NCBI GenBank assembly: GCA_023212645.1
Contig: JALBYC010000038.1
Location: 1-64,000 of the forward strand
From: Farysia itapuensis
Taxonomy: Eukaryota > Basidiomycota > Ustilaginomycetes > Ustilaginales > Ustilaginaceae
Length of the DNA stretch: 64,000 nucleotides
Direction: 5' to 3'
A program made the position numbers and the translations under genes. Below, piece after piece: positions 18,620 to 28,079 of this stretch; the first letter of the stretch is position 1; the number at the start of each line of letters is the position of its first letter. The notes beneath the pieces were generated by a model, which saw nothing but the letters and a program-made list of their open reading frames with translations, made no database searches and was not told where the DNA came from.

Positions 18620-21600
18620 ATGCCGTCTGCATCTGCAGCGGGCTATACCAGTGATCATCAGTACGATGCGCACTCTGATAGCCAGGACGACGAGCCGCCT
18701 TCATTCTTCGTGAGGGCTCTGTACGATTTCGAGTCCAACGACGCCAGTTCGCTCTCCTTTCGCAAAGGTGCGCTCATCGAAGTGCTTACCCAGCTCGAGT
18801 CGGGATGGTGGGACGGTCTGCTAGACAATCAGGTTCGCGGCTGGTTTCCGTCCAACTATGTCGAGCCTATTGCCGATCGTGAGGCCGAGATGGAACTCTT
18901 GGCTCGAGCACAGATGCAAGTACACGCTGCGCAAGAGACCAATTCATACTCCCGCCTTGGCTTTGGTCCTGGTTTCGACGGACTGCAAGCGCTCATCAAG
19001 GGCGATGGCATTGGCAACAGCGATGCGTTCAGTCAGCTCGCAGAAGCGGCCATGCTCGATCCGAGGAGACGCGTCTTTGACTATGCTTCAACATCGTACG
19101 CGCAGCCCAGCACCGGCACCTCCAGACGCACCTCTGAACAAGCTCAGGACAGCGCTGAGAATCAGACCCGTAATGGCTACCTGGCGCCAGCAACCGAGAG
19201 AAGCAGAGCGGCCACGTCTCCCAACACTTTCGCGAATCCTTACTCTGCCGCCTCATCCAGCCGACCCCGCGCAGCAACTGCTGCTGCAAAACACACAGAG
19301 TTAGGCTACCTCAATAATGGCGTGACCGAAAGCTTGGACGACATGTCATTGGCCGACATCCAAGAACAGACGGAAGACGGTCTCCGTCCGCATGCGATGA
19401 AACGCGGAATGTCATCCAGCTCCAATGACCCACGCAGAAACGATGTCAACTCACTTTCCGCGCCGACTGCAAACAACCGCCGCACGTCGTTGACCACCAG
19501 TGCATCTCGCTCTTCGGCAGCAACCTCTGCCAACGCCGCCATTGTTGACAGCAATTCTCCCCTTCTCAGAGCACCCTCGCAGAACACGATTGAGCGCATT
19601 CCAGATGTCAATTCTGTCCCTGATCCATGGAGATTGCGGCTGACGGATGACGAGAAAAGCTTCTTTTTTGTACACCGAATCAACAGCGAAGTACGATGGG
19701 ACTATGCTGACGCCAAAACGAAAGTCACTCTGCTTACGCCCATGTCGCGCCAGAACTCTGTCGAGACACCTTCATCCTCGTCCGCCACATCTGTTAGCGA
19801 AGGCTTTGACTCCAAGCGCGCATCCCGACAAGGTCATGACCTTCGCGGAGTAGCTTCTTCGTCCACTCTTAATTTCGACTCCGAGGACTCCGAGATCGAC
19901 GGCGAAGTGCATTCCCGTCTGCCGGGCAAATCTCCGCGTTTACGGTCCGCGGCGCCGAGGAGAGATACAAGCAACTCTTTTGACCTCACCGCCCTCTCTC
20001 ACCACCCCATTCTCTCGCCTCCGGGTGTCGGCCCGCCCGACCTGGCGCAAGAAGAGCATGTGGCTTATGAAGTTCAAAAGGCTCTGATTCCGGCCCAGGT
20101 CAAGCCAATCAGCTTTCTTGTCAGGCGCGCAAACGAGGCAATTCGTCAGCTCGCCGCAATCGCCACCGAACAGATTGGTACTGACGGCCTGTCTGATCCC
20201 GAAAGATCGATTTGGAGCAATGTGGGTGAGCCCTACATGCCACGTCTTGCAAACGCCACGTCTACAGTGGTTGCTACCATTCGAGAAGTACTCTACGCTT
20301 CTGGCGCTTTGTCTATCTCCTCCAACGACTTGCTCGCTGCGTCCAAGCTCGTGTCAGCCGCTTCCGCTGAGCCATCAGAAAAGTTCGCTCATTTTACCCA
20401 ACTTTTGCAATCTCTGAGTGGGTCACGGGCGCTCGAAACCTCAACTCTGCACACCGCTGGTGTCAACCCGAAGGAAGCATTGTCAACCACTCCGCCATCA
20501 CTCTATTCGATCGGCAGGAAACTGAACGCAGTCAATTCCAAGTTGGTTTTGTCGTCCCGACAGGTGATCGATCATACTGTAACACTGGCCTCCTCGCCAA
20601 CCTCAGGTCTCGAGGGCACAATGACGGCTCTCGACACAGACGTGTTTTCAAAGCTGTATCAGTGTCGTCAACGGCTCCGTGAAGATGCTCTCGAGCTAAT
20701 GCGCACGCTGCAGGCATTCAGTGCCGAAGCCGAAAAGGCGAGAAGCACCGCTATCGGCACTCGCCAAACTAGAGGCTGGCTGCGCAGAGCAGAAGCCAGT
20801 GTAGAGAGTGATTTGGGTCTGAACGGAGTCGGCCCAACCTCATACGGCAGCGGTATTGCCGCTAGTTGGCTGGGCAACGGGTTCGCACTGCCGTCAAAGT
20901 ACGAAGTCGCCTCCATCAAGGCCGAGATCAGCGGATCTCGTGCCTTGCTACCCTTCGAGCATAAGCGCGATGCCGACGCCGCTATCGTCAGAGGAGCCGC
21001 CACACTCCGCCGCATGCCGACACAACAGCTAGACCAGCCTGTTGTCGCCACGCTTCACACGGCTCTTGAGCCAATGTCTACCGCCCTGAGCAGGATACCC
21101 GCCGATACCCTGTCTAACGATGATGATATTGTGTCCATTGCCACCACAATGCTCGAAAGCTTTGGTGTTCTCAGCGACGGTATTGAAAATATTGATCTCG
21201 CCTCGTCCCTCGACGTCGATGGGCCTCGTCATGACAAAAAGGCGGCATCCTCGCCCATACACGAGCGAAATGTTGCGAATGCTGGCAAGGCGCGTAACCT
21301 CTTGCGACGCCTCGTTGTTCTCAAGCAAGCTTCGTTCGACGCATCGGCCCTCGTTCTCTTGCGTCTGCAAGAGTGCATGACGGAGGCAAGCATCGTCACA
21401 AGCACAGCACTTCACCAGACGTGTACTAACATGTTGGACATCTGCACCGCTGTCATCACAACGTTGAACGAGCTCAGAATCTTGGCAGACGAGCAGCTGG
21501 AGTATGCCTCTCCCTTCTTTGGTGCGCGTGCGTATGTCTACGGCTCTGACACTCCTGCGTCGACGCCAACCTCTGCAATGTTTTCGCGCCGATCCGGCAC

Positions 21601-23404
21601 AGTCAGCAGTGGCTTGCACGAAGAAGTGGAAGAATTGACTCGGTATGGCCGCGGCGTGGATGAAGCAATAGGTGAAGATGCCGGCTTCATGTATCTCGGC
21701 CCAGGCATTGTGGTGCCCAATGGCCCTCGTTCCAGATCCGGCAGCACAGCGATATCCAACACTGGCTCAATGATATCCTCACCTGCGGCGAGTTTCGGAC
21801 CGTCTGGCCGCGGCAGTGTTCCAGGACCGCAACACCGGCGACGTTCCACCTCGGTCACGACAGGCGGTGGCTCTGTCCGATCCATGCAGAGCTACGCAGA
21901 TTCAGCCGGACGGCGTCGCGGTCCACTCGTCGAGGGCATGTTTGCCGAAGACGCAGATGATGACAGTGACTCACGAAAAGGCGGACAGAAGCTTCGACGC
22001 TTGCTGGGCGATGACGCGCCACTGTCGAGTACTTTGACGCATGACAGCGCAGCTAGCGGCGCATCGACCTCGACGCGACGTAAAGAGTCAGAGGTGCCAT
22101 GGTTCCTCGAACCGGACTACATGGGGGACGACATTGTCATCGCGCAGGACGGATCTGTCAAGGGTGCCACGCTGGAAGCGCTGATGGCCAGACTGACCAT
22201 GCACAATTCATTTGACGCTTCCTTCAACAACACCTTCTTGATGACCTATCGATCCTTCACCACGACACAGACGCTCTTGGACCTGCTCGCGCAACGCTTC
22301 CGTATCTTGCCGCCACAGGATCTGACGAAAGAAGAACTGGCGGTGTGGACTGAGAAAAAGCAGATCCCGATCCGTCTGCGTGTCTTCAACGTGCTCAAGT
22401 CGTGGCTCGAAGGACACTTTTACGAGGGCGAGGATGACGAGTACCTGGACCAGATTCGCAAATTTGCCGTAGAGGAGATGAGCGAAGCGGCCAGCATGAA
22501 GGCGCCTTCGCAGCAGCTTCTGCGTTTGGTCGAAAGACGTCAGGGAGAGGGCGAGCAAATGATCCGCAAGATGGTCATGCCGCACTCTGCACCTGCGTCA
22601 ATCCTGCCCAAGAATCTCAAGAAACTCAAGCTGCTCGAGATCGACCCGCTTGAGTTGGCCCGCCAACTGACACTGATAGAGTCTCGTCTATACAACAAGG
22701 TGCGACCTGTTGAATGTTTGGGTCTCAAGTGGGCCAAGCCTGAGAACGACATTTACGCTGCAGGTATTATGAAGAGCATCACGACGCACAATCGAATCTC
22801 GGCTTGGGTCGCAGAGTCCATCTTACAGCAAGAGGATCTCAAGAGGCGAGCGGCGATTATCAAGCATTTCATCAGCATTGCCGACCGATGTCGATCGCTC
22901 AACAACTTCTCTGGCATGTGGGCTATTGTCTCTGCCCTGTCCACCGCACCGATTCACCGACTACGACGGACGTGGGACGCAGTGAATGCCAAGTACGTTA
23001 CCGTGTTTGAAAGTCTGGAGCTGCTCATGTCGGCGTCAAAGAACTGGTCCAACTACCGCGAGACGATCCGCAGTCTCAACCCGCCATGTGTGCCCTTCCT
23101 CGGGCGATACCTGGGAGACCTGACGTTTATCGAGGACGGCAACCGCGATCGTCTCAAGGAAAACGAGCAGCTGATCAACTTTGGCAAGCGGCAGAAGACG
23201 GCCGAAGTGATTCGCGAAATCACAATCCACCAATCGACGCCCTACAATCTGGTCGTTGTGCCGGCACTCGAGGCGTTCATCGAGAAGAACCTCGTCGATG
23301 CACGGTCCGCTGACGATCTGTACGAGCAGAGTCTCACCCTTGAGCCGCGTGAACGCGAAGACGAGAAAATAGCCCGTCTGCTGCAGGAAAGCGGTTTCCT
23401 CTAG
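18620..23404 (+). CDS. CDC25: CDC25-type Ras guanine nucleotide exchange factor
   Basis: 1594 residues from the ATG at 18620. SH3 domain at about 31-84 (VRALYDFESND to GWFPSNYVEPI). A WW-like segment lies near 335-368 (DPWRLRLTDDEKSFFF, RWDY). After a long helical and disordered middle comes the Ras exchanger motif from about 1165 (VKGATLEALMARLT, TFLMTYRSFTT). The catalytic RasGEF domain starts around 1342 (DPLELARQLTLIES, LNNFSGMWAIVSALS, CVPFLGRYLGDLTFIEDGN, AEVIREI). Such proteins load GTP on Ras at the membrane and act upstream of cAMP/PKA and MAPK signalling in growth and filamentation. SH3 + REM + RasGEF is the classic fungal Cdc25 architecture. The convergent SAE2 stop is 72 bp away. 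Confidence 0.95.
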   Translation: MPSASAAGYTSDHQYDAHSDSQDDEPPSFFVRALYDFESNDASSLSFRKGALIEVLTQLESGWWDGLLDNQVRGWFPSNYVEPIADREAEMELLARAQMQVHAAQETNSYSRLGFGPGFDGLQALIKGDGIGNSDAFSQLAEAAMLDPRRRVFDYASTSYAQPSTGTSRRTSEQAQDSAENQTRNGYLAPATERSRAATSPNTFANPYSAASSSRPRAATAAAKHTELGYLNNGVTESLDDMSLADIQEQTEDGLRPHAMKRGMSSSSNDPRRNDVNSLSAPTANNRRTSLTTSASRSSAATSANAAIVDSNSPLLRAPSQNTIERIPDVNSVPDPWRLRLTDDEKSFFFVHRINSEVRWDYADAKTKVTLLTPMSRQNSVETPSSSSATSVSEGFDSKRASRQGHDLRGVASSSTLNFDSEDSEIDGEVHSRLPGKSPRLRSAAPRRDTSNSFDLTALSHHPILSPPGVGPPDLAQEEHVAYEVQKALIPAQVKPISFLVRRANEAIRQLAAIATEQIGTDGLSDPERSIWSNVGEPYMPRLANATSTVVATIREVLYASGALSISSNDLLAASKLVSAASAEPSEKFAHFTQLLQSLSGSRALETSTLHTAGVNPKEALSTTPPSLYSIGRKLNAVNSKLVLSSRQVIDHTVTLASSPTSGLEGTMTALDTDVFSKLYQCRQRLREDALELMRTLQAFSAEAEKARSTAIGTRQTRGWLRRAEASVESDLGLNGVGPTSYGSGIAASWLGNGFALPSKYEVASIKAEISGSRALLPFEHKRDADAAIVRGAATLRRMPTQQLDQPVVATLHTALEPMSTALSRIPADTLSNDDDIVSIATTMLESFGVLSDGIENIDLASSLDVDGPRHDKKAASSPIHERNVANAGKARNLLRRLVVLKQASFDASALVLLRLQECMTEASIVTSTALHQTCTNMLDICTAVITTLNELRILADEQLEYASPFFGARAYVYGSDTPASTPTSAMFSRRSGTVSSGLHEEVEELTRYGRGVDEAIGEDAGFMYLGPGIVVPNGPRSRSGSTAISNTGSMISSPAASFGPSGRGSVPGPQHRRRSTSVTTGGGSVRSMQSYADSAGRRRGPLVEGMFAEDADDDSDSRKGGQKLRRLLGDDAPLSSTLTHDSAASGASTSTRRKESEVPWFLEPDYMGDDIVIAQDGSVKGATLEALMARLTMHNSFDASFNNTFLMTYRSFTTTQTLLDLLAQRFRILPPQDLTKEELAVWTEKKQIPIRLRVFNVLKSWLEGHFYEGEDDEYLDQIRKFAVEEMSEAASMKAPSQQLLRLVERRQGEGEQMIRKMVMPHSAPASILPKNLKKLKLLEIDPLELARQLTLIESRLYNKVRPVECLGLKWAKPENDIYAAGIMKSITTHNRISAWVAESILQQEDLKRRAAIIKHFISIADRCRSLNNFSGMWAIVSALSTAPIHRLRRTWDAVNAKYVTVFESLELLMSASKNWSNYRETIRSLNPPCVPFLGRYLGDLTFIEDGNRDRLKENEQLINFGKRQKTAEVIREITIHQSTPYNLVVVPALEAFIEKNLVDARSADDLYEQSLTLEPREREDEKIARLLQESGFL

Positions 23405-23475
23405 ATCAGCTTTCACCCTTCAAGCTGCCGATCATCTCTCTATAAAACAATTTTATTTGACTGAAAAACTACAGG

Positions 23476-24546
23476 TTACGTGTGATGCTGGCGGTGATGT
23501 TGTTGTTGTTCTCGAGCGTGTTGGTTGATTTCCTCTGCGTCTTGGGTGGTGGGGAAAGCTATGTTCCAGTAGCCCTGCGGAGTGGTTGCGCGTTGGAAGG
23601 TTGTTCGATGGCGTGAGCAGGCCTGACGCTCAGTGCTGGCGCCGCCGACACGGCTGTCAAAGTGAGAGTAGAAGAGGGCGCAGTCCGGGCAGTCGTGGGC
23701 CAGCATGGAGCGGCGTGCGTGTCTGTTACGCTCGGGTGCGGCATCGACGAATCCTACGTTGGGGGGAACGGTTCGTGTCGCTATTCGCGGCTGCGTGGTG
23801 CGGATGAGAGGCACGGGTTTGGCCGTTTTCCGCGGCGAGGTGGAGGCAGTGACATTGCTTTGTATTGATGGCTGTGCCTTCTGTATGGCCTTAGTGGGAG
23901 ATACGGCTGCAGCACTGGGTGTGGGTGGCACAGGAGGATGCATCGTGAGTGCCGGTTCGCTCTCGACTGCGCTTTCGTCCAGCTTCTCCACCGCCGACAT
24001 GACACCGGCCTGTTCCCAGATCCGCCTCGCGTCGGCGTCCAGACCCGCCACCATTCGTGTGATGTGGTCCTGTCTTGCCGGACGGGAACGCGTTTTATCC
24101 GCAGTTCCGGTCAGCGGCGCAGTGCTTTGCTTGCGCCGTTGGTGCTTGGAGAGACTGTTGAGCCACCAAGTCTTGAATTGCTGCCACGTACGGCGTTCTT
24201 CGCGATGCACCGCCGCCTGCTTCTGCATCTCGTCCAACTTTGCTTGCAATGCGGCACACGACGCGCAATCTCGCGTGGAGCTGGTCGTCGATCCAATCGC
24301 TTGAGCTTGGGCAGGCGCAGTAGTTGGCAGCAGCACGTTTGTCATTGCCGACGAAGACGACGGTGTGACACGAGAAAGCAGCGTGTCCACGCGTAATTGA
24401 GCAGCGTTCATCTCGTTCAGGACGAGTTCACGCGCTTGTATCATGGTCAGCGCCGGCGTGGAAGCTGGCGACGCTGCAGCTGAGTCCATGTGCACATTCT
24501 CACTCGTGTCCTCGCTGACACGACTGCGTTTTGCTCTTCTGCTCAT
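23476..24546 (-). CDS. SAE2: Sae2/Ctp1/CtIP-like DNA-end resection factor
   Basis: 356 residues, ATG at 24546. The C-terminal part has the Sae2/CtIP signature: HDCPDCALFY (about 284-293, CxxC), then SRHRTTFQRATTPQGYWNIAFP (about 308-330), matching the RHR and TPPGFW-type core. An N-terminal helix (ALTMIQARELVLNEMNAAQLRVDTL) could serve oligomerisation. CxxC and LDEMQKQAAVHREERRTWQQ lie near 94-125. Family members activate Mre11-Rad50 nuclease to clip protein-blocked or hairpin DNA ends in meiosis and repair. It is shorter and more divergent than human CtIP, as fungal members are. The middle is Ser/Thr/Pro-rich with likely CDK/ATM sites. The assignment rests on the short C-terminal core. Confidence 0.82.
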   Translation of the reverse strand: MSRRAKRSRVSEDTSENVHMDSAAASPASTPALTMIQARELVLNEMNAAQLRVDTLLSRVTPSSSSAMTNVLLPTTAPAQAQAIGSTTSSTRDCASCAALQAKLDEMQKQAAVHREERRTWQQFKTWWLNSLSKHQRRKQSTAPLTGTADKTRSRPARQDHITRMVAGLDADARRIWEQAGVMSAVEKLDESAVESEPALTMHPPVPPTPSAAAVSPTKAIQKAQPSIQSNVTASTSPRKTAKPVPLIRTTQPRIATRTVPPNVGFVDAAPERNRHARRSMLAHDCPDCALFYSHFDSRVGGASTERQACSRHRTTFQRATTPQGYWNIAFPTTQDAEEINQHAREQQQHHRQHHT

Positions 24547-24678
24547 CGCTTCTAGATAACAGAAAGATCGAGTGGTTGGGTGAAATTGATGCTCAAAGCG
24601 CGTTCAGCTGTCAAACAAAGTTCTAATTTTAGTGGATCTTCAACACATCGGGTCGCTCGTATACATTGCTAACGTGCA

Positions 24679-25659
24679 CTAGACAAACATAGCAGTGATG
24701 CTCTGGTCCAGCTTAAAGTGACCTCCGTGCGGAGCGAGCAGCTCTTTGAAGCGCGAATTGTCCAGCTCGACAGGGACTTCCTGTTCGGATTCCGGCTTTT
24801 GCACGGTGGTAGGGTGCGCTGTGCTATTGATGGCATCGATGACTCGGGGCCAGCTGAAAGGTTCCGAGACGGTGATTACGCGCTGAGAGCCGACGCTAGC
24901 CTCGGTCAAAGCTAGGATGTGCATCTTTCCGACATCGCGAACGTCGACGCTCCAATCAGGACTGAAGGTGTTGACGAAGTCAGACTTTCCTTGCTGCGTG
25001 GCCACGATAAAGCCACCAGTGCTTTGGTTTGACGCCGAGGGCAAAAAGGGTCCAACAACAAGGCCGACCTGCAACGTGACAATGTCAAACTGAACAGAAT
25101 TCTTCTTGACGTAGTCCCACGCAGCTTGTTCAGACAGCACTTTGCTGGCAGCGTACACGTTCCAGGTATCCGGAGACGTCTGAGATTGCTTGACTGCCCA
25201 TTCGTTCCATGTGTTGGCATCAGCACGCTTGACCTTGTCCGGGTTTCTGTCGCTAAACAGTGCGACGGTAGAAGAGGTCAGTGCGATTCTCTTGACCGAG
25301 GGCTCCTTGGCTGCAGACGCCAGCAGCTCGGTCGTGCCCTTGATCGTAGGTGGGACCACATCATCGTACTTGTCGCTCAGCGTCAGCACAGTAGCTACAT
25401 GTGCAACGCCGTCGACACCTTTGACGGCGGCATCCCACGCCCCGTCCTTGGCAAAGTCGTCCACCAGCACTATTTCGAGTTGGTCAGAACTGATGCCCTT
25501 GGTCGCGTAGTAGGATGTGATCTGATCCGCCTTTGTCTGGTTTCGTGCCGAGGCCCGGACGCGGTGGCCTAGTGCGAGGGCTTCATCCACAACATGCGAG
25601 CCAATGTAACCGGTAGCACCGGTGACCAGAATGAGGGAGTTGGGTTTGAGAGCAGGCAT
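24679..25659 (-). CDS. NADPH-dependent aldehyde/ketone reductase, GRE2-like (extended SDR)
   Basis: 326 residues from the ATG at 25659 (MPALKPNSLILVTGAT). Rossmann dinucleotide motif TGATGYIGSHVVDEAL at about 12-27. SDR active site: ALTSSTVALF with the conserved Ser region, and YAASKVLSEQAAW (Y-x3-K). RXXR-like ARNQTK after the second strand suggests NADP(H) preference. Yeast Gre2 reduces methylglyoxal and isovaleraldehyde; related fungal enzymes act on diverse carbonyls, so the substrate is not predicted. A TATA-like element sits about 62 bp upstream of the ATG. Closely related families (dihydroflavonol reductase, cinnamoyl-CoA reductase) are alternatives for the name. Confidence 0.88.
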   Translation of the reverse strand: MPALKPNSLILVTGATGYIGSHVVDEALALGHRVRASARNQTKADQITSYYATKGISSDQLEIVLVDDFAKDGAWDAAVKGVDGVAHVATVLTLSDKYDDVVPPTIKGTTELLASAAKEPSVKRIALTSSTVALFSDRNPDKVKRADANTWNEWAVKQSQTSPDTWNVYAASKVLSEQAAWDYVKKNSVQFDIVTLQVGLVVGPFLPSASNQSTGGFIVATQQGKSDFVNTFSPDWSVDVRDVGKMHILALTEASVGSQRVITVSEPFSWPRVIDAINSTAHPTTVQKPESEQEVPVELDNSRFKELLAPHGGHFKLDQSITAMFV

Positions 25660-25720
25660 CTGCACGAACTAGCTTGTTGCAACGATGATGACCTTTCTTC
25701 TACCTTCGCAGCCAGCTCTA

Positions 25721-25726
25721 CTTATA
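25721..25726 (-). promoter_or_regulatory. TATA-like element of the GRE2-like gene
   Basis: TATAAG, within GTGTATAAGTA on the minus strand, lies 62 bp upstream of the ATG at 25659. It is the only TATA-like word in this promoter. Confidence 0.4.
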
Positions 25727-25847
25727 CACATTGCGTCGATCATAGCACCCCGGCGATTGCGCTTTCACCGGACACCTCATTCAGCTACAGCTACACACAA
25801 ATTGCTCGCTCGCGTCCATGATCTGTATGACGAATTTCCCTACCGCG

Positions 25848-25867
25848 AATAAATTCGGCAATTTATT
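25848..25867. other. Palindrome AATAAATT-CGGC-AATTTATT
   Basis: A perfect 8-bp inverted repeat with a 4-bp spacer, about 80 bp beyond the VPS23 stop and about 190 bp upstream of the GRE2-like ATG. It places AATAAA on both strands, so it may include the VPS23 polyadenylation signal or be a dyad operator for the reductase gene. Confidence 0.6.
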
Positions 25868-25945
25868 GCTTCGAATGGTGTGCCCCAATATTGACCTTTT
25901 CGTGCCCGGACTTTACAGCTACGTCCACGGCGATGCACGTTGCTT

Positions 25946-27838
25946 CTACGACCATCCCATTCCTTCGCTGATCTTGTGTGCAAGAGCACGCTTCATGAAT
26001 TGCTCCCTTGCGAGCATACGCGTCTGTTTGAGGAAGCGGTCAAAGTCGATGCGCTCGGCGTTAAGTGCACGTCCGAGCTGGTAGAGCGTATCGCCGATCG
26101 CGTTGTCTTCAGCCACAAGGTCAATCAGCTGGTTCCCGACAATGCTCGTCGCCATGACCATCGTGTCTGGATCCGGGTCCTCCTTCTGGCGCAGCATCGC
26201 GACGCGTTCCCGCGCTTGAACAACAGTCTCTTCCAGTCGGTCGCCTGTGACCCGACACACGTCTCGCACGGCCTTGAGCCGAGACATTTCGTCCTCAATC
26301 GCAGGACGGCCACGATCAAGGTCGGAAGCAAGGACGCGGAGCTGCTGATTCGAACCCTCCAGAGAGCTGCTCAGCGCAACTAGCCTCGACTCAATCTTCG
26401 AAAAAAGTCGGTCGTGCATGGCAAGCAACGCTGGGTTCATAGGTCGGGGCGGCGGAGGTGCACCTGGGACTGTCCCATTCGAAGCGGATCCTTTGGATAC
26501 TGTGGTATCGTCATCGTCTAGCAGATTGACCACTGCGGGTCGTGCCATAAGTGCAGGTGAGCCAGCCTGCGCGGGCGCCCTCTGGCCATTTTGCAACGGC
26601 GAAGCCATGCCGCGGTCGTGACTGGGAACCGGGGGAGGTTGTGACACGGGAGATTGCGCAGACATTGGCGCTGGAGGTTGCTGCTGGTACGAGTACCGCT
26701 GGCCTGACGCCTGACTGCTCTGCTGTTGAGCGTGTTGCCCAGGAGGCAGATGTGCACCAGACATTGATGGCTGCCGCTGTGGCTGCCATTGCTGCTGTTC
26801 CCATGGTCGATGAGAGGTAGAAGAGCTTGCTGATAGAGGTTGAGGGGAGTGAGGACCCGACGCGGGCACATTCATCGACGTCGAGCGACTGTGCGGCAAG
26901 CTGGAAGGTGAGCCGGGGTAGACACCAGATAGGCGTCGATACTGGTCTTGACCGATAGCTGGAGAGTAATGAGGCCCTGGATGCGGGCTTGCTCCTTGAG
27001 TGTCAGGTACAGCGCTTGGATGCGGTGGTGGTGCATATTCTGGGTGGGACAGAGAGCTGCGCGGTCCTGGAGAGTAGTATGCCGGATTGTTGTTTGAGGC
27101 TGGCTTAGGCGGACGGTGTGGTGCTGCGTTGTTTTGATCTGGCGTAGGTGCGGGTGGTGGTGGCCTTTCTCGCCCATTCTGAATCGGCGATCCGCTGTGG
27201 TAAGCCTGGAATGAGGGGGTTGGCGTTATCGGGGAAGTAGTAGCAGCATGAGAGTGCCTTGGCGTTGACGGCGATGGCGCTGTCGCATGTTGGTGCGGCT
27301 GCTGATGGACCGATGGTGAAGGCGACCCCTTTGGCTTGGCGAATACAGGCGGTTCACGTCCAAACATGGCTTGGCAATCATGTACAAAATCAAGCAAGTT
27401 GCACGCTTCAGGCTTGTTGTTCCATCTCGACAGATACTCTCCACCAATCTGGCCGCTTGCATCGACATTGGGCCCCTTTCGGATGCCCATATCTGCCGTT
27501 GGGACAACAAAGCCCATCGGAGGTCCGCGAGGATATTCTCGGGGAATCCAGTACGCGACCGGAATGTTGTAGGTAGCGTTACGGAACTGGACCGGTATTG
27601 TGCCTTCCAGCGTCAGTAGAAGCTGCGTTCGTCCATCATTAAAGGCTACATGGTGACAACGGATCAGCTGGAGCGACATTGCAAGGGACTTTTGGGGTTA
27701 CTCACTGAAGACTTCTGTCTTGGGCGACAGGGAAGACACGGCAATCAAAGTGCGGTCAACATCGGAGAACACCCTGTCTTTGTCAATGTAGGGGCCTATG
27801 ACGGACCTCAACCATCGTTGCACGACGGAGTGATCCAT
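25946..27838 (-). CDS. VPS23: ESCRT-I subunit Vps23/Tsg101
   Basis: Exon 1 (27706-27838) starts at the ATG at 27838 and is joined across a 60-nt intron (GTGAGT...TGTAG) to exon 2 (25946-27645), giving 610 residues. The N-terminal UEV domain (about 1-145) spans the junction, PKTEVFTFNDGRTQLLLTLEG, and continues with YNIPVAYWIPREYP and GGEYLSRWNNKPE. The middle 250 residues are Pro/Gln/Ser-rich. The C-terminus has the coiled-coil stalk and Vps23 core/steadiness box (DLVAEDNAIGDTLYQLGRALN, FLKQTRMLAREQFMKRALA). Vps23 sorts ubiquitinated cargo at endosomes; in fungi it also acts in the Rim pH pathway. It is divergent with MSS51. Confidence 0.94.
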
Positions 27839-27913
27839 CACGATCCGTGTCCAGTGTTGTGATCGTCAGTGCGAGCCAAGGCCTGGCATTGGCTTGGCTG
27901 CTTCACTGTTTCC

Positions 27914-27934
27914 CGGAATTCGGAATTCGGAACT
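27914..27934. repeat. Three heptamer repeats in VPS23/MSS51 promoter
   Basis: CGGAATT, CGGAATT and CGGAACT occur head-to-tail at 27914-27934 within the 241-bp divergent promoter. The spacing and GAA/TTC content are reminiscent of, but do not match, a heat shock element (nGAAnnTTCn). Confidence 0.6.
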
Positions 27935-28079
27935 GGGACGGCATATGTTAGATCGCAAAAATCGAGTGATTTTGTGCGCTTGTGCTTAGGCGAAAACGAG
28001 AAGGAGCGAATCACACTGGCTACGGCTAACTCTTCTCGCACTACTTGCGCTATTCTACCCGCAAGCTAGCCAGCCAGCA

